The position numbers and the translations under genes were made by a program. Below, in pieces: positions 1 to 5,694 of a DNA stretch of 5,694 nt. The notes under the pieces were generated by a model. The model was not told the origin of the DNA. It saw nothing but the letters and a program-made list of their open reading frames with translations, and made no database searches. Location: NCBI GenBank assembly GCA_014379395.1, contig JACMLV010000004.1, positions 1 through 5,694 of the forward strand, written 5' to 3'. The stretch's first letter is position 1. The number at the start of each line of letters is the position of its first letter. This stretch comes from Burkholderiaceae bacterium (GTDB lineage Bacteria > Pseudomonadota > Gammaproteobacteria > Burkholderiales > Burkholderiaceae_D).

Positions 1-7
1 ATGCGTC

Positions 8-83
8 TTTTCCGCCGATACCGCGTCAAAAATCCTCGCAATACCTCGGTATTGCTGCGGTTTTTTCCTTGTCTCGGCGAAAA
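8..83. repeat. Nested inverted repeat surrounding the terminator hairpin
   Basis: TTTTCCGCCGA (8-18) pairs with TCGGCGAAAA (74-83), with one bulged C, and lies almost symmetrically around the inner terminator hairpin at 38-55. The full element is about 76 bp and could fold as one long interrupted hairpin. A further AT-only stem, AAAAAT (80-85) and ATTTTT (91-96) with loop CCGCT, sits next to it and could serve as a first weak terminator after the operon. The element might be a dispersed palindromic repeat or simply a composite terminator; copy number in the genome is unknown. Confidence 0.4.
28..66 (-). terminator. Rho-independent, probably bidirectional terminator at the operon end
   Basis: A perfect 8-bp stem (38-45 GCAATACC with 48-55 GGTATTGC) has a 2-nt loop as written, so in RNA the top pair probably opens. 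It is flanked by CC-containing arms and by A5 (28-32) on one side and T6 (61-66) on the other. On the minus strand the stem is followed by GAGGATTTTT; on the plus strand by TGCGGTTTTTT. Either direction therefore gives stem plus U-run, which suits the boundary between this operon and a convergent neighbour. It begins about 60 bp beyond the last stop codon of the operon. Confidence 0.65.
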
Positions 84-125
84 ATCCGCTATTTTTATAA
101 GTCGCAATCAGCGCGCAACACTACA

Positions 126-1181
126 CTAGCGCAGGCTCAGCAGGGACAGCACGCGCTGGCGGCTGACGCCTTGGAGCGACGAGCTGATCGAGCGCAGCGA
201 TTCGTAGTCGGAGTTGCCGGCGGTGGTGATGAACTGGTTCGCCAGCAGTTCCATGCTCGCTCCGATGTCGATCGGCTGGGCCGCGTCGGCGCGGCTGGTG
301 GCCGCCGACAGGGCGCGGTTGACCGAGTCGCGCGCCAGTTGCACCTGGGCCAGCGCCTGCACCACTTGGCGCAAGGTGCTGCGCAGCGCCTCGATGTCGG
401 CGGTGCTCCAGCCCTCGGGGGCGACGATCGGCGCCTCCTCGTCGGTCTTGACGCGGCTTAACTGGCCATCCGGAAAGCGGATGCCGCTGCCGCGCACGGC
501 CAGCGTGTCGCGCACCCCGGCCCAGGCCGGCTCCGGCGTGCTGAACACCAGCGCGCCGTTGGCGCCGGCGGACACGCGGATGTTGGCCGGCGCCAGCGCG
601 TTGTCGAAGCGCTGCACGATCTCCTGCGCCGACAGGCCGGGCTCGATGTTGACCGAGCTCAGATTCTGGCTCGAGCCGCCCACCGAAAACGACAGCACCT
701 CCCTGCCGCCGGCCTGCAAATTGGCCATGGTGAGGCCGCGGATGCTGAAGCGCTGGCTGGCCGGCTCCGGGCTGCTGTAGCTCAGTTGCGCGTCGAGCGT
801 GCCGCCGGAGGCGCTGGCGCGGTTGCGCCAGGTGGCGCTGAACTGGCGCACGCGCGCCTCGACCTGGCCGTCGCGCCCGGCGCGCGCGTCCAGCTTGGCG
901 AGCAATTCGTTCTTCAACGCCTGCAACTGGCCGGCGCTTTGCTCGAGGAAGTCGAGCGCCTGCTGGGCGCTCGAGATTTCGCCCTGCAACTGGTGGTCCC
1001 AACTGCTCAGGCCGCGCCGCAGCGGCGCCGGGGCCGGGCGCGCCGGGGCCGACTCGGGCGCGTTCACGCCCTTGCCGGAGAGCACCGATTGGACGCTGGC
1101 GGCCTGGTCGGGCGCGCCGGCGGCGACGCCGGCGACGCCTTGGCCGATCCCCGAGGACGTGTTGAGTTGGGCGATTTGCAT
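126..1181 (-). CDS. lafW: LafW-like flagellar hook-associated protein
   Basis: Probable secreted structural protein of the hook-filament junction, 351 residues. Visible layout: a Ser/Gly/Ala-rich N-terminus, a Pro/Ala linker (about 41-54), a helical segment (about 59-95, Gln/Leu/Ala-rich), a central part probably rich in beta strands (about 110-245), and two C-terminal helices (about 258-293 and 303-348). Residues about 161-220 resemble the flagellin IN motif: SSVNIEPGLSAQEIVQRF, then NIRVSAGANGALVFSTPE. There is no signal peptide and no cysteine, as usual for axial proteins exported by the flagellar type III apparatus. The ATG lies 6 bp after the flgL stop with no clear Shine-Dalgarno, so translation is probably coupled to flgL. 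In Flag-2/lateral loci, lafW follows lfgL, and this position is the main basis for the name. It could instead be a divergent FlgL-type or other hook-associated protein. The flagellar axial role is fairly secure; the exact symbol is tentative. Confidence 0.68.
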   Translation of the reverse strand: MQIAQLNTSSGIGQGVAGVAAGAPDQAASVQSVLSGKGVNAPESAPARPAPAPLRRGLSSWDHQLQGEISSAQQALDFLEQSAGQLQALKNELLAKLDARAGRDGQVEARVRQFSATWRNRASASGGTLDAQLSYSSPEPASQRFSIRGLTMANLQAGGREVLSFSVGGSSQNLSSVNIEPGLSAQEIVQRFDNALAPANIRVSAGANGALVFSTPEPAWAGVRDTLAVRGSGIRFPDGQLSRVKTDEEAPIVAPEGWSTADIEALRSTLRQVVQALAQVQLARDSVNRALSAATSRADAAQPIDIGASMELLANQFITTAGNSDYESLRSISSSLQGVSRQRVLSLLSLR

Positions 1182-1187
1182 GGTGGC

Positions 1188-2099
1188 TTAGAGCAAGTCG
1201 AAAAGGGAAAGGTGACCGACGTTGGCATACGCCTTGTAGGTCGCCTCGAGGGAGGTCTTGTAGCCGTTCAGATCGGTCGCCGCGAAACCGAAGTCGAGCG
1301 CGCCGATGTCGTGCAGCGCCATGTTGTTCGACAGGCTGACGTTGGACAGGTTGTCGTTCAGCGTGCCGAGGATCTTTTGCGAGCCGCCCGAGATGGCGAT
1401 CTTGTTCGACACCAGCGTCATGACGGTGTCGATGCCGTCGAGCGCGTCGCGCACGATGCTGTGGGTCGGTTCGGTGTTGGCGCTCACGCCCGGTTGCGAG
1501 GCCGCGTCGGCGACCGCGTCCATGTGGTTCAGCAGCGCCTCGATGCCCATCAGGCTGACGTTGGCCGCCTGCGTGATGTCGTTGCCGACGATGACGAGCT
1601 GCGAGTCGGCGTTGCCGGTGAAGCTGTAGCGCGCGCCGGCCGCCTGGGTCGGGTCGTAGGTCACCGGCGCGGTGGTGGCGGCGGTGCCGGAGAAGATGTA
1701 GCGCCCCTCCTGGTCCTTGGTGTTGGTGGTGTAGAAGATGCTGTCGCGCAGCGCGGTGATCGCCGTCACCATCGAATTCAAGTCGCCCGGGGTGTTGGCG
1801 CCGTCCGAGGCCCACACCAGCAGGTCGCGCGCCTCGGTCATGTCGATGGTGATGCTCGACAAAAATTGCTCGTCGCTGAACATGCGGCTTTTCACCGCCG
1901 CGATGTTGTCCTTGTACTGCTGGATCATGGTCTCTTCGCGGGTCAGGCGCGACAGGCGCACCGCGCCGATCGGATCGTCCGACGGCAGCATGATGCGCTG
2001 GCCGGAGGCCATCTGCTGGGTCAGGACGGTGATGCGTTCCTGATTGACCTGCAGCGAGCGGTCCATCGTGGCTTGAAATTGGGAGCTGGCGATGCGCAT
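1188..2099 (-). CDS. flgL: Flagellar hook-associated protein 3 (FlgL), hook-filament junction
   Basis: FlgL (HAP3) is the second junction protein; it sits on FlgK and presents the surface on which flagellin assembles. The 303-residue product is close to the usual length (about 300-317). The N-terminal D0/D1 helix region is typical: MRIASSQF, then QQMASGQRIMLPSDDPIGA, with the SG-x-R...PSDDP pattern shared with flagellins. The C-terminal helix ends in SLEATYKAYANVGHLSLFDLL (283-303), a classic FlgL end. There is no cysteine and no signal peptide, consistent with type III export. The start is well supported: AAGGA (2107-2111, minus strand) lies 7 nt before the ATG and overlaps the flgK stop codon, with a 10-bp gap between the genes, so the two are translationally linked. 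In lateral systems the equivalent gene is called lfgL or flgL(L). Family assignment is secure; which flagellar system it serves is inferred from its neighbours. Confidence 0.95.
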   Translation of the reverse strand: MRIASSQFQATMDRSLQVNQERITVLTQQMASGQRIMLPSDDPIGAVRLSRLTREETMIQQYKDNIAAVKSRMFSDEQFLSSITIDMTEARDLLVWASDGANTPGDLNSMVTAITALRDSIFYTTNTKDQEGRYIFSGTAATTAPVTYDPTQAAGARYSFTGNADSQLVIVGNDITQAANVSLMGIEALLNHMDAVADAASQPGVSANTEPTHSIVRDALDGIDTVMTLVSNKIAISGGSQKILGTLNDNLSNVSLSNNMALHDIGALDFGFAATDLNGYKTSLEATYKAYANVGHLSLFDLL

Positions 2100-2109
2100 G
2101 GCGTAGTCC

Positions 2110-3489
2110 TTAATTCATCATGGCCAAAGTGGCGTCGAACAGGCTGTTGGCGACGGCGATCACTTTCATGTTGGCCTGGAACATGTTCTGGAATTCGACC
2201 AGGTCGACCGCCTCCTCGTCGCGGTTGACGCCGCTGGTCGACTGCCAGTCCGAAATGGCCTGCGAGCGCACCGTGTCGGCCGTCGAGAGCAGGGCGATGT
2301 TTTGCTTGCTGTCGATGCCCAGCTTGCCCACCAGCTGGGTGTCGGCGTCGCCCAGCAGCACCGAGCCGATCGAGCTGACGGTGATCGGCGTGTTCATCAG
2401 GGCGATGATCTGCACCAGGTTGTCGCTGTTGCCGGGGTTGGCCGCGTCGGCCGAGAAGGCCAGCTGGGTGGCGGTGATGCCGGTCAGCCGCAGCATGCCG
2501 GAAGCGCCGCTGCCGATGGCGTTGAAGGTGAACAGCGGCTGGCCGGCCGCGCCGTCCATATCGAAGCCGACGGTCAACAAGTCGTTGGTGCGGGTGGCGA
2601 TGTTTTCGGCGATGTCGGCGATCGATTGCTGCAGCGGCAGCAGCACTTTTTCCTCGAATTCGCCCAGGCCGCCCATCTGCCCGCCGACGATCTGGTTGCC
2701 GATCACGAAGTTGGCGGTCTCGAACGTCAGGTTGATGGTCTGGGTGCCGGTGGCCGAGCCGGTCACGCTGATGCTGCCGCCGAGCGAGCCGATCACCAGC
2801 GGCGGGCCGCTTTTGAGCGACACGTCGCGCGTGCCGTCGGCCTGGTTCGTCACTTCCAGCGCCATCAGCCCGGCCAGGGCGTCGATGGCCTGGTCGCGCG
2901 CGTCGATCAGGGCCGACACGTTGGTGCCGGCCGCGCCGGAGCCGACGATGTTCTGGTTCATCAGGGCGATCGCGGCGATGGCCTCGTTGGCCTGGGCCGG
3001 GATCGCGCTGCGCTGCTGGCGCAGCGACAGCAACTGGCTGCTGACGACGTTGTTCATGCTGTTGAAGTGCTGCGCCATCGAATCGGCCTCGCTCACCACC
3101 TGCTGGCGCAGCGGGGTCGAGGTCGGATCGACGTCGGACGCGTTGAGGGCGGCGAAAAAGCCGTCCACGCCGGCGCTCAGGCTGGCGGTGGCGTCGCCCA
3201 TCACGCGTTCGAGCTGGGTCAGGTAGGGCTGGGTGTGCGAGAAGCGGTTGATCTCGGAATTGGAGCGCCACATCTGCTGGTTCTTGTAGTCGTCGCTAAA
3301 GCGAATGAGCGCGCTCACTTCGACGCCGTTGCCGCCCGACTTGACCGCCTCCGTCGGCTGCAGCGCCGTCAGCAGCACGCCTTGCCGGGTGTAGCCCTTG
3401 GTTTGCAGGTTGGCGATGTTTTGACTGGTCGCGGTCAGGGCCACCTGGGCGGCGAGCGATCCGGTCAGTGCGTTGTTGATGATGGTCAT
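2110..3489 (-). CDS. flgK: Flagellar hook-associated protein 1 (FlgK), short form
   Basis: FlgK (HAP1) is the first junction protein, added to the distal end of the hook after the hook cap leaves. The N-terminal rod/hook-type helix is clear: INNALTGSLAAQVALTATSQ followed by NIANLQTKGYTRQ (residues 4-36). The C-terminal flagellar domain is equally typical: SGVNRDEEAVDLVEFQNMFQ, then ANMKVIAVANSLFDATLAMM (419-458). At 459 residues it is well short of the Salmonella protein (about 550), so the loss must be in the variable central domains, as both ends are intact. Compact FlgK proteins of this size are typical of lateral flagella. There is no cysteine. The ATG at 3489 has only a weak purine-rich site (GAGAAAG, about 10 nt upstream). 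It follows a 95-bp gap that may carry its own promoter, fitting the common late-class expression of flgKL. Family assignment is secure. Confidence 0.95.
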   Translation of the reverse strand: MTIINNALTGSLAAQVALTATSQNIANLQTKGYTRQGVLLTALQPTEAVKSGGNGVEVSALIRFSDDYKNQQMWRSNSEINRFSHTQPYLTQLERVMGDATASLSAGVDGFFAALNASDVDPTSTPLRQQVVSEADSMAQHFNSMNNVVSSQLLSLRQQRSAIPAQANEAIAAIALMNQNIVGSGAAGTNVSALIDARDQAIDALAGLMALEVTNQADGTRDVSLKSGPPLVIGSLGGSISVTGSATGTQTINLTFETANFVIGNQIVGGQMGGLGEFEEKVLLPLQQSIADIAENIATRTNDLLTVGFDMDGAAGQPLFTFNAIGSGASGMLRLTGITATQLAFSADAANPGNSDNLVQIIALMNTPITVSSIGSVLLGDADTQLVGKLGIDSKQNIALLSTADTVRSQAISDWQSTSGVNRDEEAVDLVEFQNMFQANMKVIAVANSLFDATLAMMN

Positions 3490-3541
3490 GTGGCGCGGTC
3501 TTTCTCGATGAAGCGGAACCGGCCGGCGTTCCTAATTATGG

Positions 3542-3567
3542 CAATCGGCGGCCTTTTTTCCCATTAC
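3542..3567 (-). promoter_or_regulatory. Candidate sigma-28 (FliA-type) promoter for flgKL and the lafW-like gene
   Basis: On the minus strand, GCCGATTG (3542-3549) matches six of eight positions of the sigma-28 -10 consensus GCCGATAA. GTAA (3564-3567), a partial match to the -35 core TAAA, lies 14 nt upstream against the usual 15. Transcription would start near 3530, giving a leader of about 40 nt before flgK. The match is imperfect and by itself weak. It gains some weight because flgKL often have their own late promoter and this is the only sizeable gap in the operon. Confidence 0.35.
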
Positions 3568-3573
3568 TAGTAA
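3564..3573. repeat. 10-bp perfect palindrome upstream of flgK
   Basis: TTACTAGTAA reads identically on both strands and contains CTAG, a tetranucleotide that is rare in many proteobacterial genomes. It overlaps the candidate -35 region of the flgK promoter, so it could be a small operator. Palindromes of this length also arise by chance, and no second half-site is visible nearby. Confidence 0.3.
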
Positions 3574-3584
3574 CAGGCGACCGT

Positions 3585-3971
3585 TTACCGCGTTTTATTA
3601 AGCGGCGGCGGCAGATTTTCTGGCGCCAGGGCGGCGCGCGCCTGGCCGGCCGGCTTAGGCAGCAGCTGGCGCAAAATCGCGTCGGCCACGCCAAAGGCGC
3701 GCTGGCCGGCCATCTGGTCGGCCACCATGTTGTCGGCCATGTCGAGCAGGTCGTTGTTGGCGTCGCTTTTGAAGAGGGCGTCGTCGCCGGCCAGCTCGCG
3801 CGAGCTCGAGCGCATCTGGCGCAGCATGTGCGAGATGAAAAAGCCTTCGAACTGGAGCGCCGCGCGGGTCGCCTTGGCGGCGTAGTGCGGATCGACCGGG
3901 TTGGCGGCCGGGGCCGCCGCGTCCGCCGGCGGGCCGTTCAAGCCACTGATGGCGCTGTCGATGGAATTCAT
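3585..3971 (-). CDS. flgJ: Single-domain flagellar rod protein FlgJ, no muramidase domain
   Basis: This is the rod-capping/rod-assembly protein, acting in the periplasm at the growing rod tip. The 128-residue product carries the FlgJ N-terminal domain at about residues 30-105: AALQFEGFFISHMLRQMRSS, then DLLDMADNMVADQMAGQRAF, then GVADAILRQLLP. It ends in a Pro/Ala-rich tail. Dual-domain FlgJ of Salmonella (about 316 residues) has a C-terminal glucosaminidase that opens peptidoglycan for the rod; that domain is absent here. The tail runs to a clean TAA stop, and the following 95 bp show no remnant of the enzyme, so this looks like a natural single-domain form rather than a recent truncation. 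The start is firm: AGGAG (3978-3982) lies 6 nt before the ATG and overlaps the flgI stop codon. A separate lytic transglycosylase, encoded elsewhere, probably opens the wall; that is inference. Confidence 0.9.
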   Translation of the reverse strand: MNSIDSAISGLNGPPADAAAPAANPVDPHYAAKATRAALQFEGFFISHMLRQMRSSSRELAGDDALFKSDANNDLLDMADNMVADQMAGQRAFGVADAILRQLLPKPAGQARAALAPENLPPPLNKTR

Positions 3972-3980
3972 AGCCTGCTC

Positions 3981-5102
3981 CTAGATGACGACCAGTTCGC
4001 CCTCGATCGCGCCGGCCTGGTCGAGCGCCTGCAGGATCGCCATGATGTCGTCGGGCGAGGCGCCCAGGCTGTTGATGACGTCGATGATGGTTTGCAGCTT
4101 GGCGCCGGCCGGCCACTTGAACATCTGCCCGGAGCCCTGGTCGACGCTGACCTTCGATTGCGGCGTGACGGTGGTGCGGCCGTTGCTGAGGGCGTTGGGC
4201 TGGCTGACGGCCGAGCTCTCCGAGATCACCACCTTGAGCGCGCCGTGCGTGACGGCGGCGGCTTTGACGCGCAGGCCCTCGGCGATGACGACGGTGCCGG
4301 TGCGCGAATTGAACACCACCTTCGGGCTGCCGACGCCGACCTCGATCGGCAGCGCCTCGAGCTTGGCCATGAAGGCCACGCGCTGGGTCGGGTTTTCCGG
4401 CGCGACCACCTCGACGCTGGTGGCGTCGCTGGTGCTGGCGACCGGGCCGAAGCGGCGATTGAGCGATTCGACGATGTTGGTGGCGGTCTCGAAATGCGGG
4501 TGGCGCAGGCTCAGGCGCACCGTCGGACGGGTCGAGAAGTCGCTGTTGATCTCGCGCTCGATCATGGCGCCGTTCGGAACGCGGCCCGAGGTCGGGGTGT
4601 TCACCGTCACGCTCGAGCCGCTCTTGCCGGCCGCCGTCAGGCCGCCGACCACCACGTTGCCCTGCGCCAGCGCGTAGACCTCGTTGTCGGCCGCGCGCAG
4701 CTGGGTCAGCAGCAGGGCGCCGCCGCGCAGGCTCTTGGCGTCGCCCAGCGACGACACGGTGACGTCGATGGCCTGGCCGCGCCGGTAGCCGGGCGGGAAC
4801 ACCGCGCTGACCATGACGGTGGCGACGTTCTTGCTTTTCGCCTCGGCGCCGTCGGGCAGCTTGACGCCGAACTGCTTGAGCATGTTGACCACCGACTGGC
4901 TGGAGAACTTGACCTGGGTGCTGTCGCCGCTGCCGTTCAGGCCGACCACCAGGCCGTAGCCGATCAGCGGATTGTCGCGCACGCCCTCGATGGAAACGAG
5001 GTTGCGCAGCGGCTGCGGCGCGGCGCCGGCCGGCGCGACCAGTCCCAGCATGCAGGCCAGGCCGGCCAGCAGCAACCGGGCGGGGCGGCGCGATGTGATC
5101 AT
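3981..5102 (-). CDS. flgI: Flagellar P-ring protein FlgI
   Basis: FlgI forms the periplasmic P-ring around the rod at the peptidoglycan layer. From the chosen start (373 residues, the usual length) there is a Sec signal peptide: n-region RRPAR, hydrophobic core LLLAGLACMLGLVAP, and a cut near AGAA, at about residue 28. Family hallmarks follow: SIEGVRDNPLIGYGLVVGLN at about 37-56, PPGYRRGQAIDVTVSSLGDA at about 103-122, GTVVIAEGLRVKAAAVTHGA at about 269-288, and a C-terminus INSLGASPDDIMAILQALDQ ending in EGELVVI. Two in-frame ATGs compete, at 5108 and 5102. The site AAGGA (5108-5112) is 5 nt from the ATG at 5102 but abuts the one at 5108, so 5102 is preferred. The mature protein has no cysteine, so the disulfide known in E. 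coli FlgI cannot form. It lies immediately after flgH and 9 bp before flgJ. Family assignment is secure. Confidence 0.96.
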   Translation of the reverse strand: MITSRRPARLLLAGLACMLGLVAPAGAAPQPLRNLVSIEGVRDNPLIGYGLVVGLNGSGDSTQVKFSSQSVVNMLKQFGVKLPDGAEAKSKNVATVMVSAVFPPGYRRGQAIDVTVSSLGDAKSLRGGALLLTQLRAADNEVYALAQGNVVVGGLTAAGKSGSSVTVNTPTSGRVPNGAMIEREINSDFSTRPTVRLSLRHPHFETATNIVESLNRRFGPVASTSDATSVEVVAPENPTQRVAFMAKLEALPIEVGVGSPKVVFNSRTGTVVIAEGLRVKAAAVTHGALKVVISESSAVSQPNALSNGRTTVTPQSKVSVDQGSGQMFKWPAGAKLQTIIDVINSLGASPDDIMAILQALDQAGAIEGELVVI

Positions 5103-5107
5103 GTTCA

Positions 5108-5112
5108 TCCTT
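5108..5112 (-). promoter_or_regulatory. Shine-Dalgarno site that decides the flgI start
   Basis: AAGGA on the minus strand overlaps the TAA stop of flgH. It stands 5 nt before the ATG at 5102 but shares its last A with the upstream ATG at 5108, which is too close for normal initiation. The arrangement suggests that ribosomes finishing flgH reinitiate on flgI. Confidence 0.6.
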
Positions 5113-5694
5113 AAAACGGCATCAAGGGGCCGGAGAAAAAGCGCATCAGCCAGCCCGGCTGGGTGGCCTCGGCCAGGGTGCCCTGGGCCGAATAGGCGAT
5201 GCGGGCGTTGGCGATGCGCAGCGACGAGACCTGGTTGTCGGCGTCGATGTCGGCCGCGCGCAGGTAGCCGCGCAGGCGCACGAATTCCTCGCCCTGGTTG
5301 AGGGTCAGGCTTTTTTCGCCGGCCACGCGCAGCAGGCCGTTGGGCAGCACCTCCTGGACGATCACGGTGATCGCGCCCGACAGCGCGTTTTGCTGGGTGC
5401 TGGCCGAGTCGCCGGCGAAGTTGCGCCCGGCCGACAGGCTGGTCGCCGTGCGCGGCTGCAGTTTGCCGGCCACGGTGAGGGCGTCGATGTTGAAGCCGGA
5501 ATCCTTGCTGAAGCTGGTGCCGGCCTTTTTGCTGGCCTGGGTGGTTTCCTGCAGGATCACGGTGACCACGTCGCCGACCCGGAAGGCGCGGCTGTCGGAG
5601 GTCAGCGACAGGCCGACGTCGGCCTGGAACACGCCGCCGCCCGACGGGTTGTTGCGCGCCGCCGGAAACGCCTGCGGCGCGTCGTCGGCCGGGC
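5111..5694 (-). CDS. flgH: Flagellar L-ring protein FlgH, 5' end outside the window
   Basis: FlgH is an outer-membrane lipoprotein that forms the L-ring, the bushing through which the rod passes. The reading frame stays open to the right edge, giving 193 visible residues. Complete FlgH is about 220-235 residues, so the missing N-terminal part should hold the lipoprotein signal peptide and the lipidated cysteine. Visible hallmarks: NNPSGGGVFQADVGLSLTSD followed by RAFRVGDVVTVILQETTQAS (from about residue 14), NGLLRVAGEKSLTLNQGEEF, and the typical end GWLMRFFSGPLMPF. An internal GTG at 5632 could be taken for a start. It lies inside the conserved G-x-[VI]-FQ segment, and family-like residues continue upstream of it, so it is not the true start. 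The stop codon lies immediately before flgI. Family assignment is secure. Confidence 0.95.
   Translation of the reverse strand, partial: PADDAPQAFPAARNNPSGGGVFQADVGLSLTSDSRAFRVGDVVTVILQETTQASKKAGTSFSKDSGFNIDALTVAGKLQPRTATSLSAGRNFAGDSASTQQNALSGAITVIVQEVLPNGLLRVAGEKSLTLNQGEEFVRLRGYLRAADIDADNQVSSLRIANARIAYSAQGTLAEATQPGWLMRFFSGPLMPF

Larger units (their letters stand above)
3490..3584 (-). other. flgJ-flgK intergenic region, possible internal promoter
   Basis: This 95-bp gap is the only real break between genes in the operon; all other gaps are about 10 bp or less. It is more AT-rich than the genes beside it and contains a run of six A on the minus strand (3554-3559 region), a perfect 10-bp palindrome (3564-3573) and a sigma-28-like element. 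No convincing terminator is seen after flgJ: the only stem near its stop codon is CCGC/GCGG, 4 bp, with no following T run. A short GGAAC/GTTCC stem with an 8-nt loop lies in the would-be flgK leader (3515-3532) and is too weak to interpret. Confidence 0.6.

Noticed and set aside
1..129. Short plus-strand frame starting with the ATG at position 1 (42 codons)
   Set aside because: It runs straight through the terminator hairpin and ends just inside the lafW-like gene; no ribosome site can be judged and no protein family is recognised.
121..1815. Minus-strand frame of 564 codons running across flgL and the lafW-like gene
   Set aside because: It reads through two genes in the wrong frame, giving Arg/His/Gly-rich low-complexity sequence.
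786..2228. Long plus-strand open frame of 480 codons opposite the lafW-like gene and flgL
   Set aside because: It is antisense to well-supported flagellar genes and its product is Arg/Gly/Ala/Val-rich low-complexity sequence without a recognisable family; long antisense frames are expected in GC-rich DNA.
2021..3271. Minus-strand frame of 416 codons overlapping flgK in another register
   Set aside because: It is an Arg/Gln/His-rich out-of-frame reading of flgK with no family resemblance, and FlgK fits that stretch fully.
3515..3532. GGAAC/GTTCC inverted repeat in the flgK leader as a riboswitch or attenuator
   Set aside because: The stem is only 5 bp with an 8-nt loop and has no U-run or alternative pairing.
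2302..3570. Long plus-strand open frame of 422 codons opposite flgK
   Set aside because: Its composition (Gly, Val, Ala, Gln, Arg, His) is typical of a codon shadow of the real flgK frame, and no domain is visible.
3981..5102. FlgI as a lipoprotein because of the LAGLAC segment
   Set aside because: The residues before the cysteine do not fit a lipobox, and the hydrophobic core continues past it to a normal AGAA cleavage site.
3828..5114. Long plus-strand open frame of 428 codons opposite flgI and flgJ
   Set aside because: It is a shadow frame with Asp/Arg/Gly/Ala/Val-rich sequence; the opposite strand encodes unmistakable FlgI and FlgJ.

Overview
This window is a six-gene stretch of a flagellar operon. 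All genes lie on the minus strand, so the operon reads from the right edge towards the left. The GC-rich sequence, the E. coli-like Shine-Dalgarno sites and the presence of L-ring (FlgH) and P-ring (FlgI) proteins indicate a Gram-negative proteobacterium. The overall style suggests a betaproteobacterium (Oxalobacteraceae-like, e.g. the Massilia/Duganella/Janthinobacterium group), but that assignment is an inference from composition and protein style, not from a search.

Layout in transcription order: flgH (L-ring lipoprotein, 5' end cut by the right edge, 5111-5694), flgI (P-ring, 3981-5102), a short flgJ with only the rod-capping domain (3585-3971), a 95-bp gap with a possible flagellar sigma-28 promoter and a 10-bp palindrome, flgK (hook-filament junction, 2110-3489), flgL (1188-2099), and a gene for a cysteine-free, helix-rich protein with a flagellin IN-like segment (126-1181) that matches LafW-type hook-associated proteins in position and architecture. 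The left 125 bp carry no convincing gene. They hold a strong hairpin flanked by A and T tracts, best read as a bidirectional terminator, set inside a second, outer inverted repeat.

Together the products build the outer bushings of the basal body (FlgH, FlgI), complete the rod (FlgJ) and form the junction between hook and filament (FlgK, FlgL, LafW-like). Three traits point to a secondary or lateral flagellum of the Flag-2/Laf type rather than a primary polar or peritrichous one: the order flgHIJKL followed by a lafW-like gene, the missing muramidase domain in FlgJ, and the compact 459-residue FlgK. This is inference from gene order and domain content. Nothing in the window is an obviously unprecedented system; the least described parts are the LafW-like protein and the nested palindromic element at the left end.
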